Source of the DNA: Tenrec ecaudatus
Taxonomy: Eukaryota; Chordata; Mammalia; Afrosoricida; Tenrecidae
Reading direction: 5' to 3'
Length of the DNA stretch: 64,000 nt
Assembly: GCF_050624435.1 (NCBI RefSeq)
Contig: NC_134538.1
Location: 124,850,937-124,914,936, forward strand
Every line of letters starts with the position of its first letter. Position 1 is the stretch's first letter. A program made the position numbers and the translations under genes. Under the pieces are notes generated by a model. That model ran no database searches, was not told the origin of the DNA, and worked only from the letters and a program-made list of their open reading frames with translations. Shown piece after piece: positions 34,588 to 45,452 of this stretch.

Positions 34588-35935
34588 CTATTAAAATAAG
34601 AAAAAGAAATTTTGCTCAGTGAGTATTCTTTTCAGTTAAAGTTACAGAATAACCACAAACACGTTCCCACTTTTCTAGAAGCCACTGACCTTCTTTATAT
34701 TGCACAAATGATATGGAGCCTTTGTTAGCGGAGTCCAGCATCTCAAACATGGCCACGATGTTGGTGGCATCCATAAAGAAAGGAAAAGTCACTCCTGTCA
34801 CTTTGGCAATTCTCATTCTTTCCAACATCATTATTAAAAATTCTCTTGGTTTTTCTGTAAAATAATTCGTTTTCTGATATGAAATTTAAAGTATGTCATA
34901 AATGCTGATAGTCGTTTAAGTTTATAACCATGATTTGCAGCAGTAGGGTGAGGCCGTTCATGCTTCTGGAAGGAACCCTGGTGATGCTGTGTGTTAGGTG
35001 TGGGGCTGTTAACCACAAGGTCAGTTGTTCAAACCCACCAGCCGCTCTGCAGGATAAAGAAGAGGCTGTCTGCTCCGGTAAAGATTTATTTTCAGAAAAT
35101 GTCTAAATAGGGCCCATGGATGAGAATCGACTTGATGGCAGTCGGTGATACTATGGAATACTAAGTTTCCAATGATGGCGATGGAAAACTGCATTGACTA
35201 AGGGTAGGGCTGTGCTGTTGAGTAATGTAATTGTGATTAGTAAGTTATATATGGGGGCTTCTAATTCCATTTTTTCCATGAGTTAGTCTAAGGGCCTGCT
35301 CCCACCTTTGTGCCCGTTAAAAAAGTTGAATTGACAAGAGTTGTGTTTACAGTGACAAAGTTGAATTGACACACGCTGTATTTATAATGACAAAGCTGCT
35401 GAGGCTGCTAATGTGGAAACACACACATTTAGTGGGACTGTTTCTTGGTTTTAGGTGGTCTCACGGGGCACTCAAGTTAACTGGCCCAATAATGTGGCTC
35501 ATGCTTCTGTTCTATTTCCTATTTCGCGTTTTCCCCCGCCCTGCTCTAGTTCGTTTCGTAGTGCTGAGGGTCGAAAGAGCTTGCAAACAGCCTTCCAAGG
35601 GTTTTACCAGGAGGAACGGATGGAGAGTCGGGGACAGTAAAACTAAAACAAAGCAAACTCACAGCAAGCCTGTAAGACAGAGGAGCAGCAGCCCCCCGTT
35701 AGCAGCCGCTCGCGCCACCCACTGCACCCAGCGGGGAGGGGGCCAGCGGGCACCGCGGCCGGCGGACTGGGCGCGCGCGTGGGGAAGGCAGGGGGACACC
35801 TCCCGAGCGGTAGGCGAGACCCTTACCAGGCCGGAAGAAGAGCAGGGTACTGGTGAGCAAGGTCAGCAGCTCCATGATTTTATGTTTTTCCAAATACTCC
35901 TTAGCCTCCCGTTCCCGGTGGTGGCCTGGCTCCAT
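34500..35935 (-). CDS. EFCAB10: EFCAB10, EF-hand domain protein 10 (coding exons 1-3; last exon not found)
   Basis: Coding exons, 5' to 3' on the minus strand: 35827-35935, 34690-34854, 34500-34587, giving 120 codons plus two bases, with all phases agreeing. The start is MEPGHHREREAKEYLEKHKI and the middle FPFFMDATNIVAMFEMLDSA. Residues about 10-55 (EYLEKHKIMELLTLLTSTLL then RPEKPREFLIMMLE) resemble an RIIa/Dpy-30-type docking-dimerisation helix pair. Residues about 73-88 form one EF-hand loop, DSANKGSISFVQ. It lacks acidic residues at loop positions 3, 5 and 12, so calcium binding is doubtful. The third exon ends in a GT that needs a fourth exon of some 7-11 residues, as in human. If intron 3 were retained, translation would stop at once (GTG TAA). 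Identity is from recalled human sequence and gene order. The cellular role is poorly known; a cilium or flagellum link is inference. Confidence 0.88.
34690..34854 (-). CDS. EFCAB10: EFCAB10 coding exon 2 (residues 37-91)
   Basis: The minus-strand acceptor ttttacag precedes AAAAACCAAGAGAATTT. Encodes EKPREFLIMMLERMRIAKVT, GVTFPFFMDATNIVAMFEML and DSANKGSISFVQYKE, with donor gtcagt. Confidence 0.92.
34970..35150 (+). mobile_element. AfroSINE-type SINE in EFCAB10 intron 1
   Basis: Head aaggaaccctggtgatgctg, ctgttaaccacaaggtcagt, tail gagaatcgacttgatggcag. Confidence 0.82.
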
Positions 35936-36125
35936 GGCGCCGCTTGGGGCCGTTGCTAAGCGACCGAGCCTTCCCGCCGTCCTCCGCGCGCCCCTGGCGG
36001 GGCCCCGCCCACTCTCCCGCCCGTCGCGTGCGTATGACGTGACATCCCGCGGCGGGAGCGCGAACCCGAGGACGGCTTCTGCTGAGGGGTTATACCCTCA
36101 GTGTGGCGCGGGCGCGTGTTGGGCA
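35690..36125 (-). promoter_or_regulatory. EFCAB10: EFCAB10 CpG-island promoter with X-box-like and CRE-like motifs
   Basis: Dense CpG around and upstream of the EFCAB10 ATG. At 35952-35965 the sequence gttgctaagcgacc contains one good RFX half-site (AGCAAC on the minus strand) and one imperfect half. At 36035-36042 is tgacgtga, a CRE-like site. Motif function is inferred. Confidence 0.6.
35827..35935 (-). CDS. EFCAB10: EFCAB10 coding exon 1 (residues 1-36)
   Basis: ATG at 35935-35933. Encodes MEPGHHREREAKEYLEKHKI then MELLTLLTSTLLFFRP plus one base, with donor gtaagg. It lies in the CpG island. Confidence 0.92.
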
Positions 36126-36149
36126 CGGTTCGTGTGGCTCCCGTGAATG

Positions 36150-36620
36150 AGCTCTCACTTGCTGAAAACACAGGATGAGTGACCAGGGACGGTGGAGATC
36201 CCAAGTCTCAAGTATAATTTAAGGAGAGCGTTTATTAACTCTTTAGCAGGACAAAGACACAGCTGCATCATCTGGATGAGGGGGACCGTTTACATGGGTC
36301 AAAATGGCCTCCCAGGGTTTCTGCTGAGACAGACTGTAAAGGGCACGGGAGGGCAAAGGAAACGCACATACGCATGGTTGGCGGCAGGTGGATGCGGCAG
36401 TTAAAAGTAGGACGATAGAAGCAGGAATGGGACCCATTGGGACACTTACGTTAGAAGGGCCTACAAGATTGACCCAGGGCCTTCCGACCAAGGCCCCGAA
36501 AGAGACGTTCGACTCTCCCTGGGCTGACTGGAGACTCTTGAGGATAGTTCCCTTCTCAAGGCACGTTGGCTATGGGCAAGACTGCACCTCCCTGGTCAGT
36601 AGCAGAAGAAATTCAAGGGA
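36150..36620 (-). mobile_element. Probable solo LTR fossil (endogenous retrovirus, family unknown)
   Basis: On the minus strand an AATAAA (agttaataaacgctctcc) is followed by cttgagacttgggatctcca, the layout of an LTR poly(A) site and R/U5. No internal retroviral region lies beside it. It is an old, inactive remnant; the boundaries are approximate and the call is tentative. Confidence 0.35.
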
Positions 36621-36654
36621 AGCTGAATCTTTGTGGGGACTCTGCGAATGGGTT

Positions 36655-36800
36655 TGGCCTTTCACGGGTGCAGTGCTGCTGACTGAAAGGTTCAAACCCA
36701 GCAGTGACTGAGGGAGAAAGAGAAGGCTTTCTGTGAACATCAGGTCCCTGGAAAGGGGGCTCCTTCTACTCTGTCCTGCAGTGGGTTCGGTAACAGATTT
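36655..36800 (+). mobile_element. AfroSINE fragment
   Basis: Contains actgaaaggttcaaacccag (B-box region) and ggagaaagagaaggctttct. Confidence 0.6.
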
Positions 36801-36847
36801 TTTGGGGGGGTGGGGCCGGGGGCATGTTCTCAGTGACTGTTTTGGTA

Positions 36848-37022
36848 ACATAGTGGTGTAGTGGTTATATGTTGAGTTGTGAACTGCAAGGTCCAAAGTT
36901 CAAAACCACCAGTAGTTCCAAGGGAGAAAGACTGGGCTTTCTACTCCCGTAAACAGTGACAGTCTCAGAAACCCACAGAGGGTCGCTATGAGTCAGCATT
37001 GATTCAATGGCAGTAAGTTTGG
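36848..37022 (+). mobile_element. AfroSINE-type SINE
   Basis: aacatagtggtgtagtggtt, then gtccaaagttcaaaaccacc and gtcgctatgagtcagcattg. Confidence 0.82.
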
Positions 37023-37025
37023 TTT

Positions 37026-37148
37026 TTTGCTCTCTAGTCCCCTAAAGAGTTACAGCTTCAGAAACCCACAGGAGGCAGTTTTACCCTGTTTTATAGGGTC
37101 GCTATGAGTCTGCATCAACTCGATGGCAGTGAGTTCGGTTTTGGTGAA
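37026..37148 (+). mobile_element. AfroSINE 3' half, tandem to previous
   Basis: Begins in the middle of the SINE (cccctaaagagttacagctt) and ends tgcatcaactcgatggcagt. The two form a one-and-a-half-copy tandem. Confidence 0.8.
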
Positions 37149-37149
37149 G

Positions 37150-38940
37150 TGGGGAACAGAAAGGGCAAACTAAGTGACTGACAAAAGCAGGTGCCTGTAG
37201 TCCCCAGGACTAACTAGGACTCTTGCTTCTGATGGCTTCTGGGGAGATTTGAAAATGACTGAAGGGGGTAGGGTGTAATTTCCCCCTCTTGTCTAAGCCA
37301 GGCCTTTGTAAGTTTGTTGTTTGTTTCTTGGTAGGAAAGACAGGCATAAGTAGAATATGTACCTCTCTATGAGTCAGAATGCACTTTGACAGCAGTGAGT
37401 TCTGAATTCAGGCCACCTAAATACTTAACCCTTTGGGTGGGCCAAAGATGGATCATCACTTGGTAAAGTGACTCTGGCCCTGGTTTGGGTCTGTAGAGCG
37501 TGGACCAGCCAATGGCAGTGGCATCCAGACTCGAGAGACCTGTGAGGAGGACCTTTGAGAAGCAAACCACAGGTCACAGCCCACAGAAGGGTCTCTTTTG
37601 CATTTCTGGGTCTGCATCTGTGTGTGCTGAGAACAAAAGAGCACTCCTGTTGTCATGGTGTCTTTTGAGTGGCTTCATGCCCGTGTGACATGGGAAGAGA
37701 AGTCAGAAATATGTGGAACAATTCTTAAAGGAGGGTGGCCTGCGCAGCTGTTCGGTTGATGGTGTGATTTCTGGGCTTTCCGTGCTCCAGGAGGCGACAG
37801 TTGTTCTGGAGAACTTCCTTCATCTCCTCTCAGCAAGGAATTAGCTCAGGAAGAAAGAGCTTTGCCCTGCGGGCTCTAGAACTTCAAATGACCCTGAATT
37901 TCCAAGAGCCCGCTTTCCTGCACCAGTGGAGTCAGGTGGAGGGCACCGTGGGTTCCATTGACCTCTCTCCAAGCTGCCAATTGGTTTCTGCCCCAACAAG
38001 CTTGAGCGCCTTTGCCAAAACAACATGGTCTTCTACTTGGGCTTTTTTTCCCACAACGTATCTCAGGTGGTCATGGCCTTGAATCTCTGCTGTCCCTGGA
38101 AAATGTGCTAAATAGAAGCATCCAGAGGCCCCGACAGAGTCACCTCATCTTTGTGACAATCAGATTTTGTAAAGATCTGCAGACTTGGCAGCTCTACGGG
38201 CAGTTCTCTTCTGTCTCATAGGTCCCCCACCCCCAACGAATCAGAATTGACTTGCTGGCAAGGGGTTTGGTCTTTTTTTTTTTTTTTTTGGTGAAATGGA
38301 TCTAGAAGTGGCCCAGATCAGTACAGTGGTGGGCAGCCCATCACGTACCAAGCGCTCAGAGCACCAACAGTTGAAAGGACCTTCCTTGGCACTCAAAGCA
38401 CAGTACTGACAGTTGTGGCTGTGGAAGATCCCATTTTAGGAAGTTATGCAAAGGGCTCACTATGTAGCAAGCTGCGTATCTGCCTCCTCTGCTTCCTTAC
38501 ACTCCACAGTAATGAAAATATTCACGTGGGCCTGAGGCTGAATGATGAGAAACTTGTCTCAGTCTCCCTTCTTAGTCCCTGGGCCCTAAGTGACCTTTCT
38601 CAGATCTTGGTGTCTTCAATTCACTCTGGAAGCCCATCGTATTCCATTCTAGAATCTTCCTTGACTAAGAGAGCCTCAAAGGTGCTCTCCACAGCATCCG
38701 ACAGACTCTTTTCTTTATGGATGATGTCATTCTTTCCACTCCTCAAACTTCCCACTCTCCTGCAGGCTCAGCTTGAGTGAGAACATGGAAACCACCTGAT
38801 GGAAGATGTCCTCATCTTCCTAGTAGCAAACTTGCAAGCAAACTTTCCCCTAGACTACCCAGGAGAAATGGTCTCTCTTCCTATGATGGTCAACACCTCC
38901 ACAGGCAACTGGACAGCCCTTCCCCTTCTTCAACCTTCCC
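37150..38940. other. Intergenic DNA between EFCAB10 and ATXN7L1
   Basis: Mostly unrecognised sequence with a SINE tail near 38165-38272 (gatttgtaaagatctgcaga, gaatcagaattgacttgctg). No gene was seen. Confidence 0.5.
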
Positions 38941-38944
38941 TTTG

Positions 38945-39425
38945 TTAGGTTTCTCTGGTTAGAAATACCTCTGTCCTTGGCTTCAGCAGGAGAAAGAATT
39001 CACAGGGAAGCCTGGTTTTTGATCCAAGTTTTTGTAAAGGTTTTATAAAGGATAGAAAGAGTTTCAGAGTTTACACATGCACCCTCAGGGCACTTCACCC
39101 CCCACGTGGAGTCCTGAGGCCAGAGTGCTGAGGAGCAGCTGGAAAAGAGGGCAGGTGGCTCCTGAATTTGGCTTTTTAGGGTCCCCTGCTGAGAGGCATG
39201 GTTGACAGTACTGGTTGACCCCACTGGCTGAATTAAGCTCACCTGGCCCAGGCTGGGGCCCACCCAGGTGTACTGGCTCCCTGTCTCAGACCTGAATGTG
39301 AGCATGCCCGCTAAAGCAGCTTCCAACTTTCTGTGAGGCAGGAGGGAGGCTTTGGCATGTCGAGGGACACCCCTAGTTCTGCCTCTAGCTCCCTAACGCC
39401 CTCCCTTATTGAACAGGCTCACCAG
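38945..39425 (-). mobile_element. Possible LTR fossil
   Basis: On the minus strand a TATAAA-like box is followed by gtgaattctttctcctgctg, then ccaaggacagagg, a layout seen at gammaretrovirus-like LTR 3' ends. No internal region is next to it. Inactive; borders uncertain; weak call. Confidence 0.3.
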
Positions 39426-39515
39426 CACACGAGTTGTAATGAAGTCATTCCTCCAGGACCAGCCAACAGTAATCAACCTCAGAGACCCTCCTTGAGTCTG
39501 CACGTGCTTCTAACC

Positions 39516-39690
39516 CAGCGGTTCTCAACCTGTGGGTTGCGACTCCTTTGGGAAGGGGGTATTGAATGACCCTTTCACAGGGGTTACCCGATTCATAACT
39601 AGCAAAATTACAGTGATGAAGTAGCAACAAAAATAATTTTCTGGTTGGGGAGGATCACCACAATATGAGGCACTGTGTGAAAGGGTAAGA
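39516..39690 (+). mobile_element. SPIN-type hAT element, right end degraded
   Basis: The left end cagcggttctcaacctgtgg is close to consensus. Then follow gaccctttcacaggggttac, atgaagtagcaacaaaaata and atcaccacaatatgaggcac. The last part of the right terminus is missing. Confidence 0.82.
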
Positions 39691-39819
39691 TTTATTTACA
39701 CACACTGAATTCCTTTGCTTAGCTCTCCTTCACCTTTCAAACAACTCCAGCTGCTTTGGACTTTCCCCAACCCCTAATTTTTTACCCCTGTTTTGCTAAG
39801 TTCAATCTGGCGGGTGGAA

Positions 39820-40012
39820 AAGCACCCCTAGTAGCACAGTGGATTAGGCCTTGGGTGGCTAATTTCAGACTGGTACAAGTCCACCAGGTGTTCCACAGTA
39901 GGAAGCTGAGGCTGCCTGTCCCTATAAAGATTTAGTCTCAGAAATCCTATGGAGCAGTTCTGCTCTGTTCTATAGGATCACTGTGAGATGGAATTGACGA
40001 CAGAGCAGTGGG
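39820..40012 (+). mobile_element. AfroSINE-type SINE
   Basis: agcacccctagtagcacagt, tataaagatttagtctcaga, aggatcactgtgagatggaa. Confidence 0.78.
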
Positions 40013-40029
40013 TCTAAAAATATGTCCAA

Positions 40030-40225
40030 AGGCTCCCTGGTGTTGCAGTGGTTCAGTAGTTGCTTGCTAATGAAAAGGTTGGCAGTTTGAACCCAGCAGC
40101 CACCTATCTGGAGAGAAATGGTCCCATACAGTATCGAGCCCTGGAAAGACAACAGGACTACCAGTCATATACTGCCCTGTGGGGTCTTCATAAGTCAGAA
40201 TTGACTTGAAGGCGATGGGTTTAAT
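40030..40225 (+). mobile_element. AfroSINE-type SINE
   Basis: aggctccctggtgttgcagt, then ggcagtttgaacccagcagc and gtcagaattgacttgaaggc. Confidence 0.8.
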
Positions 40226-40319
40226 TGGGGGGGGAGGGTGTTAAAATATATCCAAATCATAATCCCCCAACCTGTGAACATAATCTTATTTTTAAAAGGG
40301 TTGTTTTTTTTTTGCTGAT

Positions 40320-40650
40320 GCAATTAACTGAACAAGTTCAAGATGAAATCATCCTGGATTCAGTGTGGGCCTTAAATCCAGTGACAAGTGTCTTTGTCAG
40401 AGAAAGATCTTGGCGAAATGGAGGACAAGGCCGTGTGAAGATGGAGGCAGAAACTTGAATGTGGACAGGTCAGGAACACCAAGGACTGCCAGCAGGCATC
40501 GAGCTGCAAGAGCCAAAAAAACAACCAAGCCAGCCCCTCTACCCTTCAAGAAGGAATGTAGCTATCAGGCTCAACAACCTGGAATTTGACCTCTGGTCTC
40601 CAGAGCTGTGACAGAATGCATTTTTAAGCCATGAAGTTGTGTAACGTGAC
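40320..40650 (+). mobile_element. MLT1-type LTR fragment (ERVL-MaLR fossil)
   Basis: The order gatgaaatcatcctggattc, gggccttaaatccagtgaca, acctctggtctccagagctg and tttttaagccatgaagttgt matches the 3' part of MLT1 LTRs. MaLR elements predate the eutherian radiation, so it is very old. Fragmentary and non-functional. Confidence 0.65.
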
Positions 40651-40799
40651 CCCCACACTGCAGCCCTGCAGACACAGCGTCAACTCTACTTTTCACTTTG
40701 TGGCAGTACTCAACTCCTTTCTTGAAGCACCTGAGAGTCCTGGCTTTCAGAGGGCACCTTCTGTTGGATGTCTTTGTAAAGACTTCATTTATGGGTTCC

Positions 40800-41775
40800 T
40801 TGCTGGTGGCTCTATTTCTACTCAACTTCTAGATACCTGCTCCTCTCCCTCTGCATTTCCTCCAGTCGTTCACAGCCCTAACCACAGCTCAACATACGAA
40901 CCACACACTAGCAATGCCTTCAACGTTGCTTCCAACCGAGACCTCTCCATGTGTGTGCCCTGCCTCCTTGACACTAGCTTGGGGTTTCACAGTAACCTCA
41001 TCCATGAGAACAGAATTATCCTGTTCAACAACTTTCCTACTGCCTCCCCCCTCCCCACCTGTTCTTCCTTTGGTTTTATCCGAAGAAATAGCATCAACAC
41101 AAATCAAACAGACCTGGGAGCCATTCTCTTCTTCCTCCATCCAGTTCACTAGCAAACCTTGCCAGAATCTAAAATATATCTTGACTCCATTCACTTAGCT
41201 TCTTATCAACAATCATCCTCCAGGGTGACATCATTAGTACCACTCTCTGGCCTCTTGCAATCGCTTACAGGTGGTTCTCTGCCTAACAGCTCGAGTGGAC
41301 TTTTTAAGATCAGATCATGCCATACCCCTTCCTTAAAGCCCTTGAAAGGATTCCCAAGAATTTAACACAAAAGCCTTACTCTATAAGGCCTTCTCTTTCT
41401 AACTTGCCTTCTCTCTACCTCTCTAGGCCCACTCTGTCCCAAATAGATCCCCTGGAGGCTCCAAGAAGGGACCCAGCTGTCCTTAGGCTGGGTGATCTCT
41501 GGCTACCCACTTTCCACCTAACTAGATTCCCTTCCGGAGTCTCTTGTTATTTGCGCCCTCTCACAGAACTCCGTCATTTCCACCATAGCATTTGCCACAA
41601 TCTGTAACTACCCATTTGATTGTTTGTATTTACTTACTGTTTCCCCCACTGGGTTCCTTACAGAGAGCAGCTGGGATTGTGTCTGTTTCCCATCATTGAG
41701 CACTGAGCGCCTAGCTCAGGGGCGGGCACGGAGAGAAACGCATGCGTACTGAATGCATTCACTTCTGCGGCTGTA
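40800..41775 (+). mobile_element. L2 LINE 3' region
   Basis: gatcagatcatgccatac..cttaaagcccttgaaaggat, then tttgccacaatctgtaacta and the terminal part with gagcactgagcgcctagctc follow the L2 3' end layout. The upstream limit is uncertain. Confidence 0.6.
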
Positions 41776-41900
41776 GTCCCTACCTCAAAAGGAAGACTTA
41801 GTGAGAACACCTGAACCCCAAAGAAAACAAAAGCCTCACAATGCCCCAGAGCCTGCATTTGATAAAAACCAGAAGACTGTTTTACAAACATATAAATTAT

Positions 41901-41906
41901 TTTATT
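41901..41906 (-). terminator. ATXN7L1: Candidate ATXN7L1 poly(A) signal
   Basis: AATAAA on the minus strand (tttatt on plus), at the point where unique sequence gives way to the ancient L2 block. Confidence 0.4.
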
Positions 41907-42714
41907 TACAAAGCCATGTTACGAAAAACAAAAGAGCCAAACCAAACCAAACCAAAACTAAACAGTCTGCTAACTGGAGAATGTCCCCAGGCCTGGTGAA
42001 CCATGGCAGTATCAATTGATACGTGTTTGTTCTTTCCCTTGTAAAACTGTAAGCCACAGAATTTACTATTTACACCTATTTTAGACATTGATTCTGTTTA
42101 CCTCATCACGGGCATGGAATGGGTTCTATCTGACGGTGCTAATACATAAAGGTGCTGGACAAAGGAGGACAATACTTAGTGTTTACAAAAGGTGGGTCGT
42201 AGAAAAGTAACCTGCTTCGGCAAGTGTGGCATTTGTTTAGAATGATTGGACATGCTTTCTTCAAAATTCTGGAAAAGTTTCTAAAATCGGTAGTAGGAAA
42301 GGACAATTGAGCAGGTGCAAATTCTCGTCTGTGCAACAAGAGTTATTGAATATACCCCATGACTGACCAGCTTACGGAAAACCCACAGAGTTTTGTTAAA
42401 GTGCCGTGGGCCGACAGCATAACAAAATAGAAGGTGTAATAGAAAATTTCCTTTTTTAAAACAAGAGTTCACTGAGAATCAGCAATAATAGAATATGCTG
42501 TATAAACTATTCTCTACAAAGGTTGATCAGCGTTATTTACAACTGGTACATTGATACAAAAGAAGGCATACAAGTTATCCAAGTCGCTTTTTTTTTTCTT
42601 TTTCCTTTTTTATGGCTGGCAGGTCTATGCATTGCGGGATGTGGAACAACCAGAGCTTCGGAGCCTCTGAGGCTGCAGACAAGTCACCAGATCTTCACGC
42701 TAGTAGGTGTGCAG

Positions 42715-42743
42715 TTGGGGGTGGGGCCGGGGGTGGGGCTGGG
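42715..42743 (+). other. G-quadruplex-type motif
   Basis: ttgggggtggggccggggg followed by tggggctggg gives five G-runs of three or more with 1-2 base loops. It lies in the proposed ATXN7L1 3' UTR, whose transcript would carry the C-rich strand. Confidence 0.6.
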
Positions 42744-44069
42744 AGAGAGGGCTGAGTGGGGTGTATAGGACAGAAGTACCCAAAGCCTATCACCCTACTA
42801 ATGCTGTTTAGGCTGGTCCAGTTTAGCTCCATGGAAACAAACCAAAAGAAAGCCTTTTATTTGCATTTCACTTTTCAAGCTGCAAGTTTTCAATACATCA
42901 TTCTAAAGTAAACCTGTGGGTGACAATGGAGGAAGAAATGCCGTGGGGTTTCCCTTTTTTTTTTTTTTGCTCAGTTTTCCAGAAATATCATCACCTTGGT
43001 CCAAGCCAGTCTTTCACAATGTAAAGCAGCATTCAGTGGGGGAGCCTCTTCTTCCAGCTTCCAATTCAAGACAAGCGTGCAGAGCGCGCAAACGTTCAAA
43101 GAGAATGAATGGCTCCGTGAGTCCCCATTGAGACGTAATTTCTCAGAAGCAGCCACGTAATCTCACAACCTTGGTTTTCCCTCTTCTGGTATAAAGAGTT
43201 TATAAGTTAGAGGGTTATTTCGTTGCTGAGATTTTGTTTGTTTGTTTTACTCCTGTAAGTTTTAAAACTCAAAATAAATTATAAAAAACAGACCGCTATA
43301 ACCAAACAAGACCAAAATGTGCAAAAATAACCAAGATATGTACATAGTTTTCAGTCTGGAGAAATGTACAATAAAAACAATTCAAAGAACATTTTAAAAA
43401 TAGAAACATTGCTTCAACTTTCCTAAGTTTCATATTGTTCTTGAAACTATTATGGTCAGTTAGCTCTGTAATATAGTAAAACATAAATTATTACAAAATT
43501 AACACTATAAAAATTTACTTTAAGAATATCTTCTAAATTTTTCCCAAAGGGTCTAACCTTGTTTATAATTTCTTAAACATTTATAAGTCTTAAAATCTGC
43601 CTTAACTTTTTGTATTTTAAAAAGAAAGTTACAATCTTCCCTTCAATTTGCAGTCTTTTCCCTAAGACGTAAATAAACCAGCATATAAGTGCACTTTTAA
43701 CACTGTAGAAATAAAAGTGAAATTGGATCGCATGTCCTGGTACCTAATATCAACTCCTGATTAAAAAAAATCTTCATTTTATATTAAAAAATTTAGTAGT
43801 CCTATCAGTGCAATTCCATTGATGCAAACCACTCCGTCTGTCTCCCTTCTTTGCAAATTCCAGTGAACTTCAAACATGATGAAACTCAACGGTAGCGTGA
43901 CCTTTGGGTTGGGAAAGAAAAGGAACACTCCAAGGAGGGGGGTGGGGCGGTGCCCAGCTGCAAAGGTGGCACTCATTTCTCATGAAACAAAACCTCTTGG
44001 TGGTAGCACTGTTAATTTAAACAGCGTGAGCTGGATCACATATGCCAAGGTGCATAATTAGTAGCTACT

Positions 44070-44222
44070 GAATTGATTGACTTCTCGTGGCCCAGTATGA
44101 CAGAGTAGAACTGCCTTATGGGAGTCCCAAGGCTGTCACCTTCACAGAAGCAGACTGCCCTTGTGGCCTCCTGAGGAGCGGCAGGTGGGTGTGAACCCCT
44201 AACAGGCTGGGGAGCAGATGAG
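44070..44222 (-). mobile_element. AfroSINE-type SINE
   Basis: The plus strand reads cagagtagaactgccttatg, then tcctgaggagcggcaggtgg and gtgtgaacccctaacagg. Confidence 0.75.
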
Positions 44223-45232
44223 TGTTTATCCACAGTGCCTCCCAGGACTCTGGGTGAGCAGTGTAGAATCTCTGTTTTATAGCGGGTATCCTTTCCTGGT
44301 TAGGAGCTACTGGGACTTCAATGCTTTCTTTCCAAACTCCAGTGTGATCACTGCAGGGTCTTGCCTACACCTTCTTCTGGGGTCTGGATCTGGTTTGGAG
44401 CGCCTGGTGGTAAGGGCAAGCAGATCTATGGGTGTGCTGATCCCTGGGGGTCCCTGTGGCCCAATCAAGGAGGTTGGTGGGAAATGCTAGTCTTGATTCT
44501 CACAGGGGTTAGGCGCACCACCCCACCTTCTAGAAGAGTCCTCCCTGGGGGCCTCCACTCCTGCTCTCCTTTGTCTGGCCCTGGAGGGCAGCTGGAGACC
44601 TGCAGTGTCCTGGGCAGTCTCCTGGTGACACCTCTTGCATCCATTTCCTGAGCCTCCTGCCTGCCTGTTCAGCTGTGGGATTTTGTGCACTGGGGCCTGG
44701 GAGGGCTTCCTCACATGGATTCCTAACAATCACCTGGCTCTCACCATCTTTAGAGGAGTCCCCCTCACCCCCTACATTAGGCTTCCTTCATCCCCCTGCC
44801 CTAAGGTCCATCCCAGTCCCTGCCCCAATCTCTCCTTTGAAGCTACATGGTAGTATACAGCAAGCTCAGTCACCGGCTGCTCTTCTCCACTTTGCTCATA
44901 ATACATGGACCACAGGACCCCTGCTGTGGGCACCCCACCCAATCTGTCTGCTCCCCAGCCCGGCCCCCCTGCACCAGCACCCTGTTGGCAGAGGCTGAGG
45001 AAGGACAGTGAGGTTTTCAGGCGATGGACGCCTGGCACTGACACACTGTCCTGTCTGCCCTTGGCGGCTGGAGGAGAGCAAGGGGGCAGCAGCGGCAAAG
45101 GGAGATGGAAGAATGATTAAATGGTGGCAAATGAAAGGAAAGACAATGGAAACAAAACGCTGTTACTGTTTTTCTGTAAATCTCAAATTCACGGTTTTTT
45201 TTTGCCTTTCCCCCCCTTTTTGTTCAAAACTA

Positions 45233-45257
45233 AAACAACAACAACAACAACAAAAAA
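45233..45257. repeat. (ACA)n microsatellite
   Basis: A short run of acaacaaca units in the region proposed as ATXN7L1 3' UTR. Confidence 0.9.
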
Positions 45258-45410
45258 TTCAATTTTTATAAAAGAAGAAAGGCCAGAGCCACAGGCAGGG
45301 CACAGGATGTGGCCTCTCCCCGCCCCCACCCCCACCCTTCGCCAAGGCCTCCAGGTGGGTGCAGGTGGCCAGGGATTGGTTTAGAAGTGGCTTCTTCACA
45401 CACAGTCTTG

Positions 45411-45452
45411 TTACGGGAGAGTCCTTATCCTGCTTGTTCTGTTTGTGGTTTT
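45411..45452 (-). CDS. ATXN7L1: ATXN7L1 last coding segment, 14 codons
   Basis: The minus-strand acceptor ttcttttctctcctag precedes AAAACCACAAAC. Encodes KTTNRTSRIRTLP and TAA; human ends NTNRTGRIRTLP. Phase 0 at its start joins to Gln at the end of the 949-nt exon. Found by homology, since it is far too short for an open-frame search. Confidence 0.9.
   Translation of the reverse strand, partial: KTTNRTSRIRTLP

Larger units (their letters stand above)
41880..45410 (-). other. ATXN7L1: Probable ATXN7L1 3' UTR
   Basis: From the ATXN7L1 stop (45413-45411) down to a minus-strand AATAAA at 41906-41901 the sequence is largely unique, AT-rich and free of intact genes, apart from one SINE near 44.07-44.22 kb. 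The proposed length of about 3.5 kb is typical for this family, but earlier hexamers could also be used. Confidence 0.45.
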
